A DNA stretch of 64,000 bases from positions 115,669 through 179,668 of the forward strand of contig REDI01000028.1 of assembly GCA_007693595.1 (NCBI GenBank), read 5' to 3'. The notes under the pieces are model-generated. The model saw nothing but the letters and a program-made list of their open reading frames with translations, was not told where the DNA came from and did not search any database. This document shows positions 26,384 to 35,376 of this stretch, piece by piece (the stretch's first letter is position 1; every line of letters starts with the position of its first letter). The position numbers and the translations under genes are program-made. Source of the stretch: Deltaproteobacteria bacterium (GTDB lineage: Bacteria; Myxococcota_A; UBA796; GCA-2862545).

Positions 26384-27370
26384 TCAGCTCGACTCCGCCG
26401 CGCGCTGCCGCCGCTCCCAGGCCCAGGCGGTGCGGCAGATGACCTCGAGGTCGTCATACTTCGGTTTGAAGTCCCATAAGACCCGGATCCGATCGGCCTT
26501 GGCGATCAGCATAGGCGGATCCCCAACCCGAGGGGGACCTGGAACGATCGGAAAGTCAACCCCGCTCACCCGCCGCATGGTCTGCAGGACTTCGCGCACG
26601 CTCGCACCCCGGCCGTAGCCGCAGTTGACCACCTCGCTCTCCCCCCCATCGAGCAGGTGTTCGAGGGCGAGGAGGTGTGCGTGGGCGAGGTCCTCAACGT
26701 GGATGTAGTCGCGAATGCCCGTCCCATCAGGGGTCGGCAAGTCGGTACCGAAGAGGGTCACCCCCTCACGTTTTCCCGACGCCGCCTCGGCCGCCACCTT
26801 CACGAGATGCGTCGCTCCTCGTGTGCGCTGTCCGTTGCTCCCATCGAGCGCGGCGCCCGCAACATTGAAGTACCGCAGGGCGACGTAGCGTAGCTCGGAC
26901 GCCCGAGAGAGGTCCTCCAGGCACCACTCGCTCATGAGCTTGGAGCGACCGTAGGGGTTGATGGGTGAGAGTGGGGCCTCCTCAGCGACCGCAACCGTAC
27001 CCAGGCCGTAGACCGCCGCCGTACTGCTGAACACGATGCGCAGCACCCCACACTCCAGGCAGGCCCGCGCGAGCCGGAGGGTGTTGACGGTGTTGTTCTC
27101 GTAGTAGGTGAGCGGATCGACCACGCTCTCGGGGACCACGACCTTGGCGGCGAAGTGCAAGACCGCATCGAAGCCTTGGGAGAGGAGGCCCGTGATCTGA
27201 TCGGCATGCTGTAGGTCCCCGACCACCAGGGTCGCGCCGCCGGGGACGGCCTCGCGAAAGCCCGTGGAGAGGTTGTCGAAGACCACGACCTCGTAGGACT
27301 GGGCCAACAAGGCCTGGGCGACGTGCGAGCCGATGTAGCCGGCTCCGCCGACGACCAAGACCTTGGGCAT
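26384..27370 (-). CDS. galE: UDP-glucose 4-epimerase
   Basis: A 328-aa short-chain dehydrogenase-fold epimerase, normal GalE length. It shows the NAD motif VGGAGYIGSH (7-16), FDNLSTG, the catalytic SSTAAVYG and YGRSK, VALRYFNVAGA, and a C-terminal GDPPMLIAKADR. GalE interconverts UDP-glucose and UDP-galactose for surface polysaccharide synthesis. ATG at 27370 with GGAGG upstream. The frame is open far upstream, but that part is antisense to the divergent large gene and not coding. Divergent promoter region of 171 bases. Confidence 0.95.
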   Translation of the reverse strand: MPKVLVVGGAGYIGSHVAQALLAQSYEVVVFDNLSTGFREAVPGGATLVVGDLQHADQITGLLSQGFDAVLHFAAKVVVPESVVDPLTYYENNTVNTLRLARACLECGVLRIVFSSTAAVYGLGTVAVAEEAPLSPINPYGRSKLMSEWCLEDLSRASELRYVALRYFNVAGAALDGSNGQRTRGATHLVKVAAEAASGKREGVTLFGTDLPTPDGTGIRDYIHVEDLAHAHLLALEHLLDGGESEVVNCGYGRGASVREVLQTMRRVSGVDFPIVPGPPRVGDPPMLIAKADRIRVLWDFKPKYDDLEVICRTAWAWERRQRAAESS

Positions 27371-27541
27371 GCCTACACCTCCGGGTGTCGAGTACTGAGG
27401 CCCCTGTAACGGGTGGCCAGGGCCCCAGGATGGGGGCGGAAATAAAACAGGGGTAGTGTGCAGCGCGTGGGCCCTTCGAGTCAGGTTTGAGCAGCGGTCG
27501 GTTCTCGACCGACCTCCTCGACCCGAGACCCGAGTGCCCCC

Positions 27542-30340
27542 GTGAAAGCCCGACTCCAGAATCGCTCCTCTGCGCCGCTCCCCGCGAACGACCGCTCTCT
27601 GCTCCATGACCAGGCCACCGCACACGGCAACGCCGAGCGGGCTAGCTCCCTCCCCGTAGCCGAAGAGTCGCCCCTGAGGACCCTTGAGAGCGCCTCCCAG
27701 ATGGCGATGGCCTCGACGACCTACAGCCCTGGACTGTTCGAGGAGCTCGACGTCGACGGTGACCAAGAGGGCGAGGGTTCCGGCTTGGCCACGACCCCTG
27801 CCGCCGCGGGGCTCGCCTCCACCGCCCCAACGCAGCCCGATGACGAGGCCGCAGCAGACGACCCCCCGGTGAGCGACGCCGTGCTCGGAGAGGCCTGCGT
27901 CCTCGCCGACTCGCTCAGCGCCCTGACCCCCAGCCTCCCGTCCGATCCGCCCCCGATCCCAGCGGTCGACGACCCGCTGAGCCAGGCACCCGTGGGCGCC
28001 GAATCGACCTTCGGGGGTGACCTCCCCACCCGCGTCAGCGCCCCGGCGATCTCGGTGGGTTCTGGCGGCCCGAGCTCCAGTGCCGGAGAGAGCCTCCCCG
28101 CGATCCCTACCCCCGACAACCTGGTCGACCACTATATGGAGGTCCACTGGGAATCGAGCGCGTTCGATGCCCTGTGCGCCAAGCACGACATCACCGCCGG
28201 CGGAGTCGCGACCGAGCTCGATCACTGGCTCCCGAAAGACACCTCGAGCGGAGTCCGCACCGCGGTCCACGCTGGGCTGTCGATGGCTGGCGATCTGATC
28301 GATCAGACCGTCTGGAGTTTCGCGAGCTTGGTCCCCGCAGTGGGGCCTTTCGCCGGATTCGTCGACCGAATGGGCGACGCGCTCGAGCTCGGCGAAGCCT
28401 ACTGGGAGCAGGGCGACACGCTCGGGCTAGGCATCGTCGCCGCCGAGCAGTTGACCGACTTCGCCGCCGATGGCCTTGGCAACGCAGCCGACATCCTCAC
28501 CTATGTGCAAGTCGTCAGCAGCGCCACGGGCGTCGGCTTGCCCATCGCCGCAGCGCTCGCGCCCGTCGGCACGACGGTATCCAACGCGGCCGCCGGCGTC
28601 GGGGGCGTCAAGCTGAGCCTCTCGACCCTTCGTCTGGGGTACGACATCCTCCTGGCGGGCGAGGCCGAAGCCCAAGGCAACTTCCGCGCGAATGGAGCGT
28701 ACAGCGCCCTGGCTTCCGACGCGGTCCTCGACGTGCTCTTCGACGCGATCGGCGTGATCGCCAACCTGGCCTCGGGCGCGATCGGCAACTTCCTCCCCGG
28801 TGGCCTCGTGGGCAACCTGGCGTCTGAGGCCAAGGACTTCCTTCAAGGAACCTTGATCGACACGATCGTCGACGGCTCTCAGAGCGCGATCTCCGCGGGT
28901 GGGGCGGCCGTCGACCTGGTCACTGGGAGCGAGTCCATGGGCGATCTCGGCAAGCAGCTTGGCGCCACGCGCGACAACGTCGCCTATCGCCTCGGGCTCG
29001 GCGACGCGATGAAGCTCAGCCGGGACGGGCTCGCTGGCGGCGACTACCTCTCCGCGAACGACCTCGGCCCAGGGGGTGAGCTCGGGCGGCCCATCCACGA
29101 AGCCCGCGGGCGCACCCTCGCCCATGTGCGAGGCGTCAACGATCGCGTCCACACCGCCGCTGATCCGGAGTGGACCTACGCCCTCCTCAGCGACGTCCTG
29201 GATCCGCCCGGCGAGTCCTGGGCCGACTCCTTCCGTGCCATGGTTTCCCCTACCGCGTGGATCCAGAGCAAGTTCCAGATGAACGTCGCGGGGGCGCTCA
29301 TGGTAGGCAACATGACGGGGGACGCCGTCAGCTCCCTGCTCAGGAGCGCGGCGAGCGAGCTGCAGACCCTCATCGATCCCGCCCTCGGCGACGCCAACGC
29401 CTGGCTCGAAGATCACAAGCCCCTGGTCGGCCAGATGCTCGACCAGATCGGCGACGGCATCCTCCAGCAGCAAGCGTCTCGCCACACGCTGATCGAGGGC
29501 CTGCATGGCACAGAGGCCTTCTTGGCCGAGCTCGACCAGATCGGCTGCCAGCAAGGAACGCTCTACACCCTGACCGAAGACATGATCGCCCAAGTGCAGA
29601 CTATGGACGTAACCCCCAGCGCCCTCATGGCCCACGTGGGCCTCAACATCTGGGGCGCTGAGGCCCTGCTCGCGCCGATCGCGTTCGGTGCCACCCAGTC
29701 GTTGCAGACCCTCGTCATCATGCTGACCGCGATCCGCGACACGGGCCTGACCCAGCTCGAAGCCTTCGTCCAGCAGCAGACCCGGTGGGGTCGCCAGCTC
29801 TCTGCCCAACTCCAGGTCGCCCTGGAAGATGGAGGGGTTGTCGAGTCGATGCTCCAGTCCGGCTGGGAGAAGTTCACCGAGCTCGCCGACCAGATCGAGT
29901 CCTACCTGGACGACTTCGAGGGCGTCGACATCGACGTCCAAGGGGGGGTGGAGTTCTTGCTGGACCTCGCCAGCGCCGCCCCCCAGGTCACCTACGCCGA
30001 CAACATCGAAGCCTTCCAGCACGAGCTGGTCCAGACGGGACTGAGCGGCACCGAGGCGTGGCGAAGCGCCCACGGCGACGACGTGGAGCAGGCCTACTAC
30101 CTCCAGGTTCCCGACGAGGAGATCGACGCCGCCAACAAGGTCACCGAGAGGGCCGTCTTGCGCCTCAGAGGAGGCACGGCGAACGGCCGTCTCAGCCTCG
30201 ATCAACGCACCAAGCTGATCAGCCAACTCAACCTCGCCCAAGGCCAGGCCAACGCCCAGCGCGGCAAGCACGGCCGCGCGGCCTTCCTCGCGATGACCAA
30301 GGCGGTCGACCGGATCGCGGGCATCGCGGACCAGATCTGA
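27542..30340 (+). CDS. Large signal-less protein with extended Ala/Gly-rich hydrophobic segments (cargo/toxin-like)
   Basis: A 932-aa protein from GTG, without a good ribosome site; an ATG at 27700 is an alternative start. No signal peptide. Residues 1-200 are Pro/Ser/Asp-rich and probably disordered. About 255-470 alternates hydrophobic helices and Gly-rich turns (GFVDRMGDALELGEAYWEQ; GLPIAAALAPVGTTVSNAAAGVGGV; LDVLFDAIGVIANLASGAIGNFLPGGL). The pattern LSLSTLRLGYDILL then AYSALASDAVLDVL resembles the hydrophobic cores of large eCIS/DUF4157-associated proteins, but no DUF4157 is seen. The C-terminal third is helical with coiled-coil potential. No family assigned; a cargo or membrane-inserting role is inference from this and from the neighbours. 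Confidence 0.6.
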   Translation: MKARLQNRSSAPLPANDRSLLHDQATAHGNAERASSLPVAEESPLRTLESASQMAMASTTYSPGLFEELDVDGDQEGEGSGLATTPAAAGLASTAPTQPDDEAAADDPPVSDAVLGEACVLADSLSALTPSLPSDPPPIPAVDDPLSQAPVGAESTFGGDLPTRVSAPAISVGSGGPSSSAGESLPAIPTPDNLVDHYMEVHWESSAFDALCAKHDITAGGVATELDHWLPKDTSSGVRTAVHAGLSMAGDLIDQTVWSFASLVPAVGPFAGFVDRMGDALELGEAYWEQGDTLGLGIVAAEQLTDFAADGLGNAADILTYVQVVSSATGVGLPIAAALAPVGTTVSNAAAGVGGVKLSLSTLRLGYDILLAGEAEAQGNFRANGAYSALASDAVLDVLFDAIGVIANLASGAIGNFLPGGLVGNLASEAKDFLQGTLIDTIVDGSQSAISAGGAAVDLVTGSESMGDLGKQLGATRDNVAYRLGLGDAMKLSRDGLAGGDYLSANDLGPGGELGRPIHEARGRTLAHVRGVNDRVHTAADPEWTYALLSDVLDPPGESWADSFRAMVSPTAWIQSKFQMNVAGALMVGNMTGDAVSSLLRSAASELQTLIDPALGDANAWLEDHKPLVGQMLDQIGDGILQQQASRHTLIEGLHGTEAFLAELDQIGCQQGTLYTLTEDMIAQVQTMDVTPSALMAHVGLNIWGAEALLAPIAFGATQSLQTLVIMLTAIRDTGLTQLEAFVQQQTRWGRQLSAQLQVALEDGGVVESMLQSGWEKFTELADQIESYLDDFEGVDIDVQGGVEFLLDLASAAPQVTYADNIEAFQHELVQTGLSGTEAWRSAHGDDVEQAYYLQVPDEEIDAANKVTERAVLRLRGGTANGRLSLDQRTKLISQLNLAQGQANAQRGKHGRAAFLAMTKAVDRIAGIADQI

Positions 30341-30397
30341 CCCTTCCCCCCTCGTGGCCCTTCGCCCAGGAGCGGGCACCCCAACAGGAGATCGTCC

Positions 30398-31030
30398 ATG
30401 ATCGAACTCTCACCGCTGATTTGCGTCGCCCTCTTCCTGGGAGCGATGGGGCTGGTCTACTGGCTCAACCACAAGGTAAACACCAAACGGGCTTATCTAA
30501 ATATCGCGACCGCCGCGGCCCTGGATCTGGATCCCGTGTCTCTGGGTCCTCTCACGCGACCTGAGTGGTTCCGCGGTCAGTACAAGAGCAGAGAGGTCTA
30601 CGTCCTGAGGTGCATGATCCGGGGCGGTTTCAAGGGCATGCAACTCTTCGATCGGTCCGTGATCAGGGTGCAGACTCGCTTGTCCATCAAGCTCGACGGC
30701 GTCCTGGAGCTCTCTGTGCCCGATCCTGCCACCGGCGAGCGCGAGGTCATCTTCCGTCGCGGCTGGACCTCCGAGTCCTTGCTCGACGAACTCAAGCGCG
30801 ATCCCTTCAAGGGCAAGTTCATCGTCAACCCACCGCTGACGATCGACTTGAGCCGGGGGGTGCCGCCGGAGCTCGTCGAGCCGGAGGAGGCGGTGCTGTG
30901 CTTGATGATCCCAGGTAAGGACGACAGGGTCGAGGTCGTGATGGCCGCTCTCGACGAGCTGATGCGGGTCGCGCGGGCCATCGAGGCCCACGCCTCGGAT
31001 CCCCTAGAAACGGACCGGCCGACAGGGTGA
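30398..31030 (+). CDS. Membrane-anchored hypothetical protein
   Basis: A 210-aa protein with AGGAG seven bases before the ATG. One N-terminal membrane helix (LICVALFLGAMGLVYWL, about 5-24) is followed by a cytoplasmic-type soluble domain with mixed alpha/beta pattern (FDRSVIRVQTRLSIKLDGVLELSV; EREVIFRRGW; EEAVLCLMIPG). No family recognised. It begins 57 bases after the large cargo-like gene and is the only membrane protein in the cassette, so it could be an immunity or docking factor for that protein (inference). Confidence 0.6.
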   Translation: MIELSPLICVALFLGAMGLVYWLNHKVNTKRAYLNIATAAALDLDPVSLGPLTRPEWFRGQYKSREVYVLRCMIRGGFKGMQLFDRSVIRVQTRLSIKLDGVLELSVPDPATGEREVIFRRGWTSESLLDELKRDPFKGKFIVNPPLTIDLSRGVPPELVEPEEAVLCLMIPGKDDRVEVVMAALDELMRVARAIEAHASDPLETDRPTG

Positions 31031-31136
31031 TTCCTCTTCACCCTTCGTGCCCCCGGCGCCCTCAGCGCGACGCTCGACGACCTCGCCTCCCTCAACGAAG
31101 ATCGGATGAAGCGTCGATGGAACCCTATTCACGTGG

Positions 31137-31166
31137 TGGACAGGCGCGGGCTGCTCCAGCTATACT
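31137..31166 (+). promoter_or_regulatory. Sigma70-like promoter
   Basis: TGGACA (31137-31142) and TATACT (31161-31166) are separated by 18 bases, each one mismatch from the housekeeping consensus. Transcription would start near 31173, about 26 bases before the ATG at 31199, giving the LysM/NlpC-like gene its own promoter inside the cassette. Confidence 0.55.
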
Positions 31167-31198
31167 CCCCAAGCGTCCTTGCATCCTCGGGAGCCACC

Positions 31199-32368
31199 AT
31201 GCCTATCCGTGCCATCCGACGCCTCTTTCGTCGCGGAGGCTCCAACAATCAGGCAGAGTCCACCTCTTCTCAGTCCAGCACCTCCGACCGAGAAGAAGAC
31301 GCTCAAATCGCCAACTCCGAGGTCGAGATCCCAGTCGCCGAGCGAGGCTCCGAGACCCCAATCCTCGATCAGGCCGAACACGATGTGGTGGGCCCCATGC
31401 CCGCGGAAGACGAGGATCTCTTGTTCGATCCCGTCCAACCAGAGCGCACCGAGCGCCGCGCGGAACACAGAGCGGGCGACGTGGTCGAGGTCGACCTCGA
31501 CGAGGGCTCGGTCTACGTCGTCACCTCCGAAGACATGGCCCGTGGTGCAGAGGGGGCCTGGAACCAGATCGCGCGCGACCACGGGATGAGCGGCGACAAG
31601 CTGCGGGTCTTCAACCAGCACATCATCGAGGTCAACGACGGCATGGGCTCCGAGACCCAGTTCACCGAAGAGACCGAGCTCAAGGAGGGGGCCGAGATCT
31701 ACATCCCCTCCACCCAGGAGCTCCTACTCGCGGAGTGTCGCGCCCAGGCCGGCTCCTTCGACGAAGCCCTGGCCTTGTACGGTGAGATCGCGGACAGCTC
31801 CAGCCTGACCTTGCTCGAGGCGGCCCGGGATCGCTCCAGCGGCGTGGTCGGCGAAGCCTACGGCACGCGTGGGGTCGACGGCGCCTTCTATACACCGAAC
31901 CCCCAGGTCAACGGGGCATCATCCAGGCGCTCCGAGCAGATCAATGGCCAGACCGAGTATCGCGTGGTCTGGGCTCCGTCGTTCTGGAAGTGCTCTGTCT
32001 TCTTGCAGGATGTCGTGTTTCAGTCAGGGTTCCAGCCCCATATGCTCGGCAACAACCACTACCTGCTCGCCGGCCGCATGCAAGACTCCCCCCTCTTCGA
32101 CGAGATCGACGTGGCTCAGGCACGACCGGGCGACTGCTGGCAGCGCTTCGGCGGAACGCAGTCCAACCAGTCTCACGTCGCGGTCCTCACCTCTTTCGTC
32201 CGCAAGACCCCCAAGTCTGACGACGTCGAGACTTGGTCCATGGACATCTTGGGCGCCGAGTCGGATCGTTCCGCCGAGAGCACCCGCGATCACGACGTCA
32301 AGGTCGGCACCAACGAGACGACAGACGGCAGACGGATCCGCTTCTTTCGCCCCAACACGACGAGGTAG
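31199..32368 (+). CDS. Signal-less LysM + NlpC/P60-CHAP-like cysteine hydrolase
   Basis: A 389-aa protein; the ATG at 31199 has GGAG five bases upstream. After an Arg-rich start and an acidic, Ser-rich linker (1-95) comes a LysM-like domain (about 105-171: WNQIARDHGMSGDKLRVFNQ, EGAEIYIPS). A Cys-His hydrolase region follows with Cys265 in FWKCSVFLQDVVFQSGF, PGDCW (310-314) and His326 in SNQSHVAVLTSF, the order found in NlpC/P60 and CHAP peptidoglycan hydrolases. With no signal peptide, export would need a dedicated machine such as T6SS or eCIS, as for cell-wall-attacking effectors (inference). It has its own promoter. Confidence 0.65.
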   Translation: MPIRAIRRLFRRGGSNNQAESTSSQSSTSDREEDAQIANSEVEIPVAERGSETPILDQAEHDVVGPMPAEDEDLLFDPVQPERTERRAEHRAGDVVEVDLDEGSVYVVTSEDMARGAEGAWNQIARDHGMSGDKLRVFNQHIIEVNDGMGSETQFTEETELKEGAEIYIPSTQELLLAECRAQAGSFDEALALYGEIADSSSLTLLEAARDRSSGVVGEAYGTRGVDGAFYTPNPQVNGASSRRSEQINGQTEYRVVWAPSFWKCSVFLQDVVFQSGFQPHMLGNNHYLLAGRMQDSPLFDEIDVAQARPGDCWQRFGGTQSNQSHVAVLTSFVRKTPKSDDVETWSMDILGAESDRSAESTRDHDVKVGTNETTDGRRIRFFRPNTTR

Positions 32369-32374
32369 CTCCCC

Positions 32375-32923
32375 ATGTGGCTCCTGCTGACCTCCCTCGC
32401 CTCTGCCAGCTCGCCCCCCAAAGAGGTGCCGAGCCCCCCCGAACTTCTCGCTCAGGTCCACGTCACCTACAATGACAGCACCCCCGAGCAACACCTGAGC
32501 CTCAGCGGAGTGGGCCTCTGGAAGGGGCGGACCCTGGGCAACGACGCCTCTGCGCACCGCCACGCGCAGCACACGGGCCTCACGCCCAAGCTCGCCGAGG
32601 GACCCAACCTGGTCGTATGGCTGGTCGGGCATCAGCTTGCCGAGCGCCTCGATCCCGGCGACACGGTGGTGACCTACGCCCTGCTCCTCGAGATCCCTCC
32701 AGACGGAGGCGTCGTCAAGGCCTTGTGGTACCGGGACTCCGGCGAGGTCCCAAGATCCTACGCCTGGGGCGAGGGCGAGCTCTCCCTTCCGGCGCGTCCA
32801 ACCGTGGGCGCCAAGCTCTCGCTGAGCCTCAAGGACACCGACTACGGGGACCCCATCACCTTGTCGGGCGTCATCCGTGGCGTGTCCCCGGTCGAGCCTT
32901 CCGTGGGTTCACAAGAGCCATGA
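32375..32923 (+). CDS. Hypothetical exported protein downstream of the NlpC-like gene
   Basis: A 182-aa protein beginning six bases after the hydrolase gene. A short signal peptide (MWLLLTSLASASS) leads to a beta-rich domain (LAQVHVTYND; LSLSGVGLWKG; LVVWLVGHQLAERL; KLSLSLKDTDYGDPITLSGVIRG). No family recognised. Immediate linkage and periplasmic location would suit an immunity protein for a peptidoglycan-hydrolase effector, but no homology supports this. The stop overlaps the next ATG (ATGA). Confidence 0.55.
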   Translation: MWLLLTSLASASSPPKEVPSPPELLAQVHVTYNDSTPEQHLSLSGVGLWKGRTLGNDASAHRHAQHTGLTPKLAEGPNLVVWLVGHQLAERLDPGDTVVTYALLLEIPPDGGVVKALWYRDSGEVPRSYAWGEGELSLPARPTVGAKLSLSLKDTDYGDPITLSGVIRGVSPVEPSVGSQEP

Positions 32924-34227
32924 CCGGATCCCCCGTCGGGCGCCGGCTCCTCACCCAGGGGCTCACCTCGCTTGTGTTGCTCGCCGTCACGGGCTGCACC
33001 GAGCCCGCTCAGACGGCCACCGAGACCTCCTCGTCCGAGAGCCAGCTCGGGTCCTCGGAGTCTACCGAATCGATCCAGACCGGCTCGCACACGAGCTCCA
33101 GCGACACCCAGCGCGCGACGCAGAGCTCAGGGGCATCCCCCGTCTCTCTGGTTCTGAACACCCGGATGGCCCGCGACGAGCCCGCCTCGGTGCACCCGGA
33201 CCTGCTGCCCCATCTGGGCTTGATCGTCAGCGCAGGCAACAGCAGCCAAGAAGCCTTCTTCGACCTCGCCAACGTCCCTGCGATCGCCGAGGAGTCACCT
33301 CGGATCCGGCACTGGAGCGAGGAGCGCATCGAGGGGTGGAGCCAACTGCTCGTCGAGCACGACATCGCCCTAGCCGCCTCGGTGAACATGTACGAGCCTG
33401 TCGCGGCCCAGATCGAAGGCTGGAAGCGCTTCGAGGAGCGAGGAGTGCGCGTCGAACACTTCTTGATCGGCAGCGAGTTCTACCTTCGACAGTGGTTCGA
33501 GGGGAACCCTGGTAACGGCATGCTCGGCCAGATCCGGTACGACGATGAGCTCGACGAAGACTATCCTGCTGGCCCTGGCGTCCGATACTACGCCGACCTG
33601 CTGCACGAGTACCTCCCCGCCTTCCGCGACGCCTTCCCCGAGGCCAAACTCTACATCATCGCCTGCACCGTCCGCGAGGGCGGCGGGCTCACCCAGCAGT
33701 ACCGAAGGATCTGGCGCGACAAGGTCATCGCCTTCGCCGAGGACAACCCCAGCCTCGTCGACGGCTTCCGCTTCCATATCTATGTCGGCGACTACGTGAG
33801 CGATGTCGAAGCCCTCGAAGAGAACACCAACCTCGACACCATCGCGGAGCAGGCCGAGCTCTTCCCGCTGCCGCTCTTCGTCGCCGAGGGGGGCCGGCGC
33901 GACGCGATCTGGAACGCAGAGGGCGAGACCCGCCTCGCCGAGTACGTGGTGACCGTCGCCGAAGTCATCCAGGCCCGACGCGATGGGAGCATCCAAGGCC
34001 ACCACGTCGCGTATCACGAGTGGTCGAGTCCTAGGCACCCCTTAGGACACCCTCACCCCCTCGCGACGTTAGCAGGGATCATGTACGACTACGATCCCGA
34101 GCGGTTCGATGAAGGCTCGGCCGAGGTCGTGCTCACCCCCAAGGGAGAGTGGTTCGTGGAGCACTGGCGCGACGCGATGGACGAGGTCGCAGCCAAACTC
34201 GCTGAAGGCCAAACCGGCCGCGACTGA
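32920..34227 (+). CDS. Lipoprotein with glycosidase-like TIM-barrel
   Basis: A 435-aa lipoprotein (VLLAVTGC, Cys26) with a Ser/Thr/Glu-rich linker (27-72) and a C-terminal domain of about 360 residues with alternating strands and helices. LIGSEFYLRQW (Glu186) and LPLFVAEGGRRDA (Glu323) sit at strand ends where clan GH-A glycosidases keep the acid/base and nucleophile glutamates; FRFHIYVGDYV and VAYHEWSSPRHP look like further sugar-site loops. No family number can be given. Probably a cell-surface glycan hydrolase or binding protein. Coupled by ATGA to the preceding gene. Confidence 0.55.
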   Translation: MTGSPVGRRLLTQGLTSLVLLAVTGCTEPAQTATETSSSESQLGSSESTESIQTGSHTSSSDTQRATQSSGASPVSLVLNTRMARDEPASVHPDLLPHLGLIVSAGNSSQEAFFDLANVPAIAEESPRIRHWSEERIEGWSQLLVEHDIALAASVNMYEPVAAQIEGWKRFEERGVRVEHFLIGSEFYLRQWFEGNPGNGMLGQIRYDDELDEDYPAGPGVRYYADLLHEYLPAFRDAFPEAKLYIIACTVREGGGLTQQYRRIWRDKVIAFAEDNPSLVDGFRFHIYVGDYVSDVEALEENTNLDTIAEQAELFPLPLFVAEGGRRDAIWNAEGETRLAEYVVTVAEVIQARRDGSIQGHHVAYHEWSSPRHPLGHPHPLATLAGIMYDYDPERFDEGSAEVVLTPKGEWFVEHWRDAMDEVAAKLAEGQTGRD

Positions 34228-34513
34228 CCCCAGCCTCCCCTCCGATCCCTAAGGGTTGGTTTCAGAGCGCGATCCGGGGACGCGACGACGCTCTCAAGTT
34301 CAGGTTGAACCTCTCCGCGACGTCTCTCTCGAAGCCCACAGAGGACCTCGGTGGCGCCCCCGTCCCACGGGCTCGCTACCCAGCGCTCCAGGCGTAGCAA
34401 GCCCTCCCTCCATCGCCTCCAACAGGAAGTGACATGCATCCATCCAGAAGACGGCCTACAAGCACTGTGGTTCGCCCCCCGCGGACTCGTCACATCTCAC
34501 GCCAAGGAAGCTC

Positions 34514-35068
34514 ATGTCTCTTCGATTGATCGCTCTGTCCGCCCTTCTCTCCCTCGCCTCCACCGCCTTGGCGCAGCAGCCGACCCCCGGCTTGGGCCCA
34601 GCCCCCGAGCAGCAACAAGACCCGCAGGCTCAGCGCGCCCAACAGCTCCAGATCGAGATCATGCAGATCGATCAGCAGCTCCAGCCAACGCAGCAAAAGG
34701 CGCTCGAGGCCCCCGAGGTCAAGTCGAAAGAGACCGAGATCCGCGAAGCCCTCATCGCCGAGATCCAGAAGATCGAGCCCGATGCCAAGAAGCACGAGTC
34801 CCGTCTCGAGGCCCTCCAAGCCGAGATGCAGGCCAAGTCCGAAGATCCAGAAGCCCAGCAAGCCCTGCTCAACGAAGGCCGGCAGATCGCCGAGAAGCTC
34901 CAAGGTGCGCAACAGCAAGCCCTCGCCCAGCCCAAGATGAAGGAGCGCCTCGACGCCTTCGAGACCCTGCTCATCGCTGAGATGAAGAAGGCCGATCCCA
35001 AGGCCAAGGAGCTCTTGGCCAAGCGCGAGAAGCTGATCGGCGAGCTCGAGCAGCTCATGGGTGGCTGA
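34514..35068 (+). CDS. Exported coiled-coil protein
   Basis: A 184-aa protein with AAGGAAG before the ATG and a signal peptide ending ALAQ (about residue 21). The mature part is Gln/Glu/Lys/Ala-rich with an almost continuous heptad pattern (QQLQIEIMQIDQQL; ESRLEALQAEMQAK; LLAKREKLIGELEQL), so a periplasmic coiled coil. Family not recognised. Single gene, preceded by a 286-base spacer with no other feature I can support. Confidence 0.65.
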   Translation: MSLRLIALSALLSLASTALAQQPTPGLGPAPEQQQDPQAQRAQQLQIEIMQIDQQLQPTQQKALEAPEVKSKETEIREALIAEIQKIEPDAKKHESRLEALQAEMQAKSEDPEAQQALLNEGRQIAEKLQGAQQQALAQPKMKERLDAFETLLIAEMKKADPKAKELLAKREKLIGELEQLMGG

Positions 35069-35376
35069 GCGAGGGCTCGTCCACCTCGAGTTCGCGGCGG
35101 CTCGTTCGTCAAACCCTCAAGGTCTTCCGCTTTCCGCTCGCGTCCTGAGCGCTGACGCATGATCGGGCCGTAGGGCTGCTCTCAGAGCGTCCGCGGTTCG
35201 AGATTGCAGGGCCGAGCGCTGTGGCGTTGCACGCCCCATGGCACCCACATCGAGGGTCCACCTCCCAGACCCAGACCCCATAGGCGCGAGGACGGTGACA
35301 CTAATCGGACGATCTGTCACCGACGCTCCCTTTCTTTCTTTCCTTCAAAGACCTAAATGGGTGGTGGAGGTAAGAG
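35069..35376. other. 308-base intergenic region
   Basis: Between two exported-protein genes. No gene seen. It contains an 8-bp inverted repeat (35293-35322) followed by a pyrimidine tract (35328-35344) and, at its end, GGAGG for the next gene. A GGTTCGA near 35194 resembles a tRNA T-loop but has no pairing stem. Confidence 0.5.
35293..35322. repeat. Inverted repeat CGGTGACA / TGTCACCG
   Basis: Perfect 8-bp arms with a 14-base loop, then a pyrimidine-rich tract of T and C. It could be a terminator-like structure or an operator about 55 bases upstream of the barrel-protein ATG. Confidence 0.4.

Noticed and set aside
28427..30379. 650-codon frame antisense to the large cargo-like gene
   Set aside because: Shadow frame; no start context and composition typical of reverse frames in GC-rich DNA.
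34298..34310. GTTCA-GGT-TGAAC palindrome resembling the TetR half-sites
   Set aside because: Spacer is 3 rather than 5 bases and there is no promoter context; kept only as a note for a genome-wide motif search.
35190..35215. tRNA T-loop-like GGTTCGAGATT
   Set aside because: No flanking complementary stem, anticodon arm or acceptor stem.
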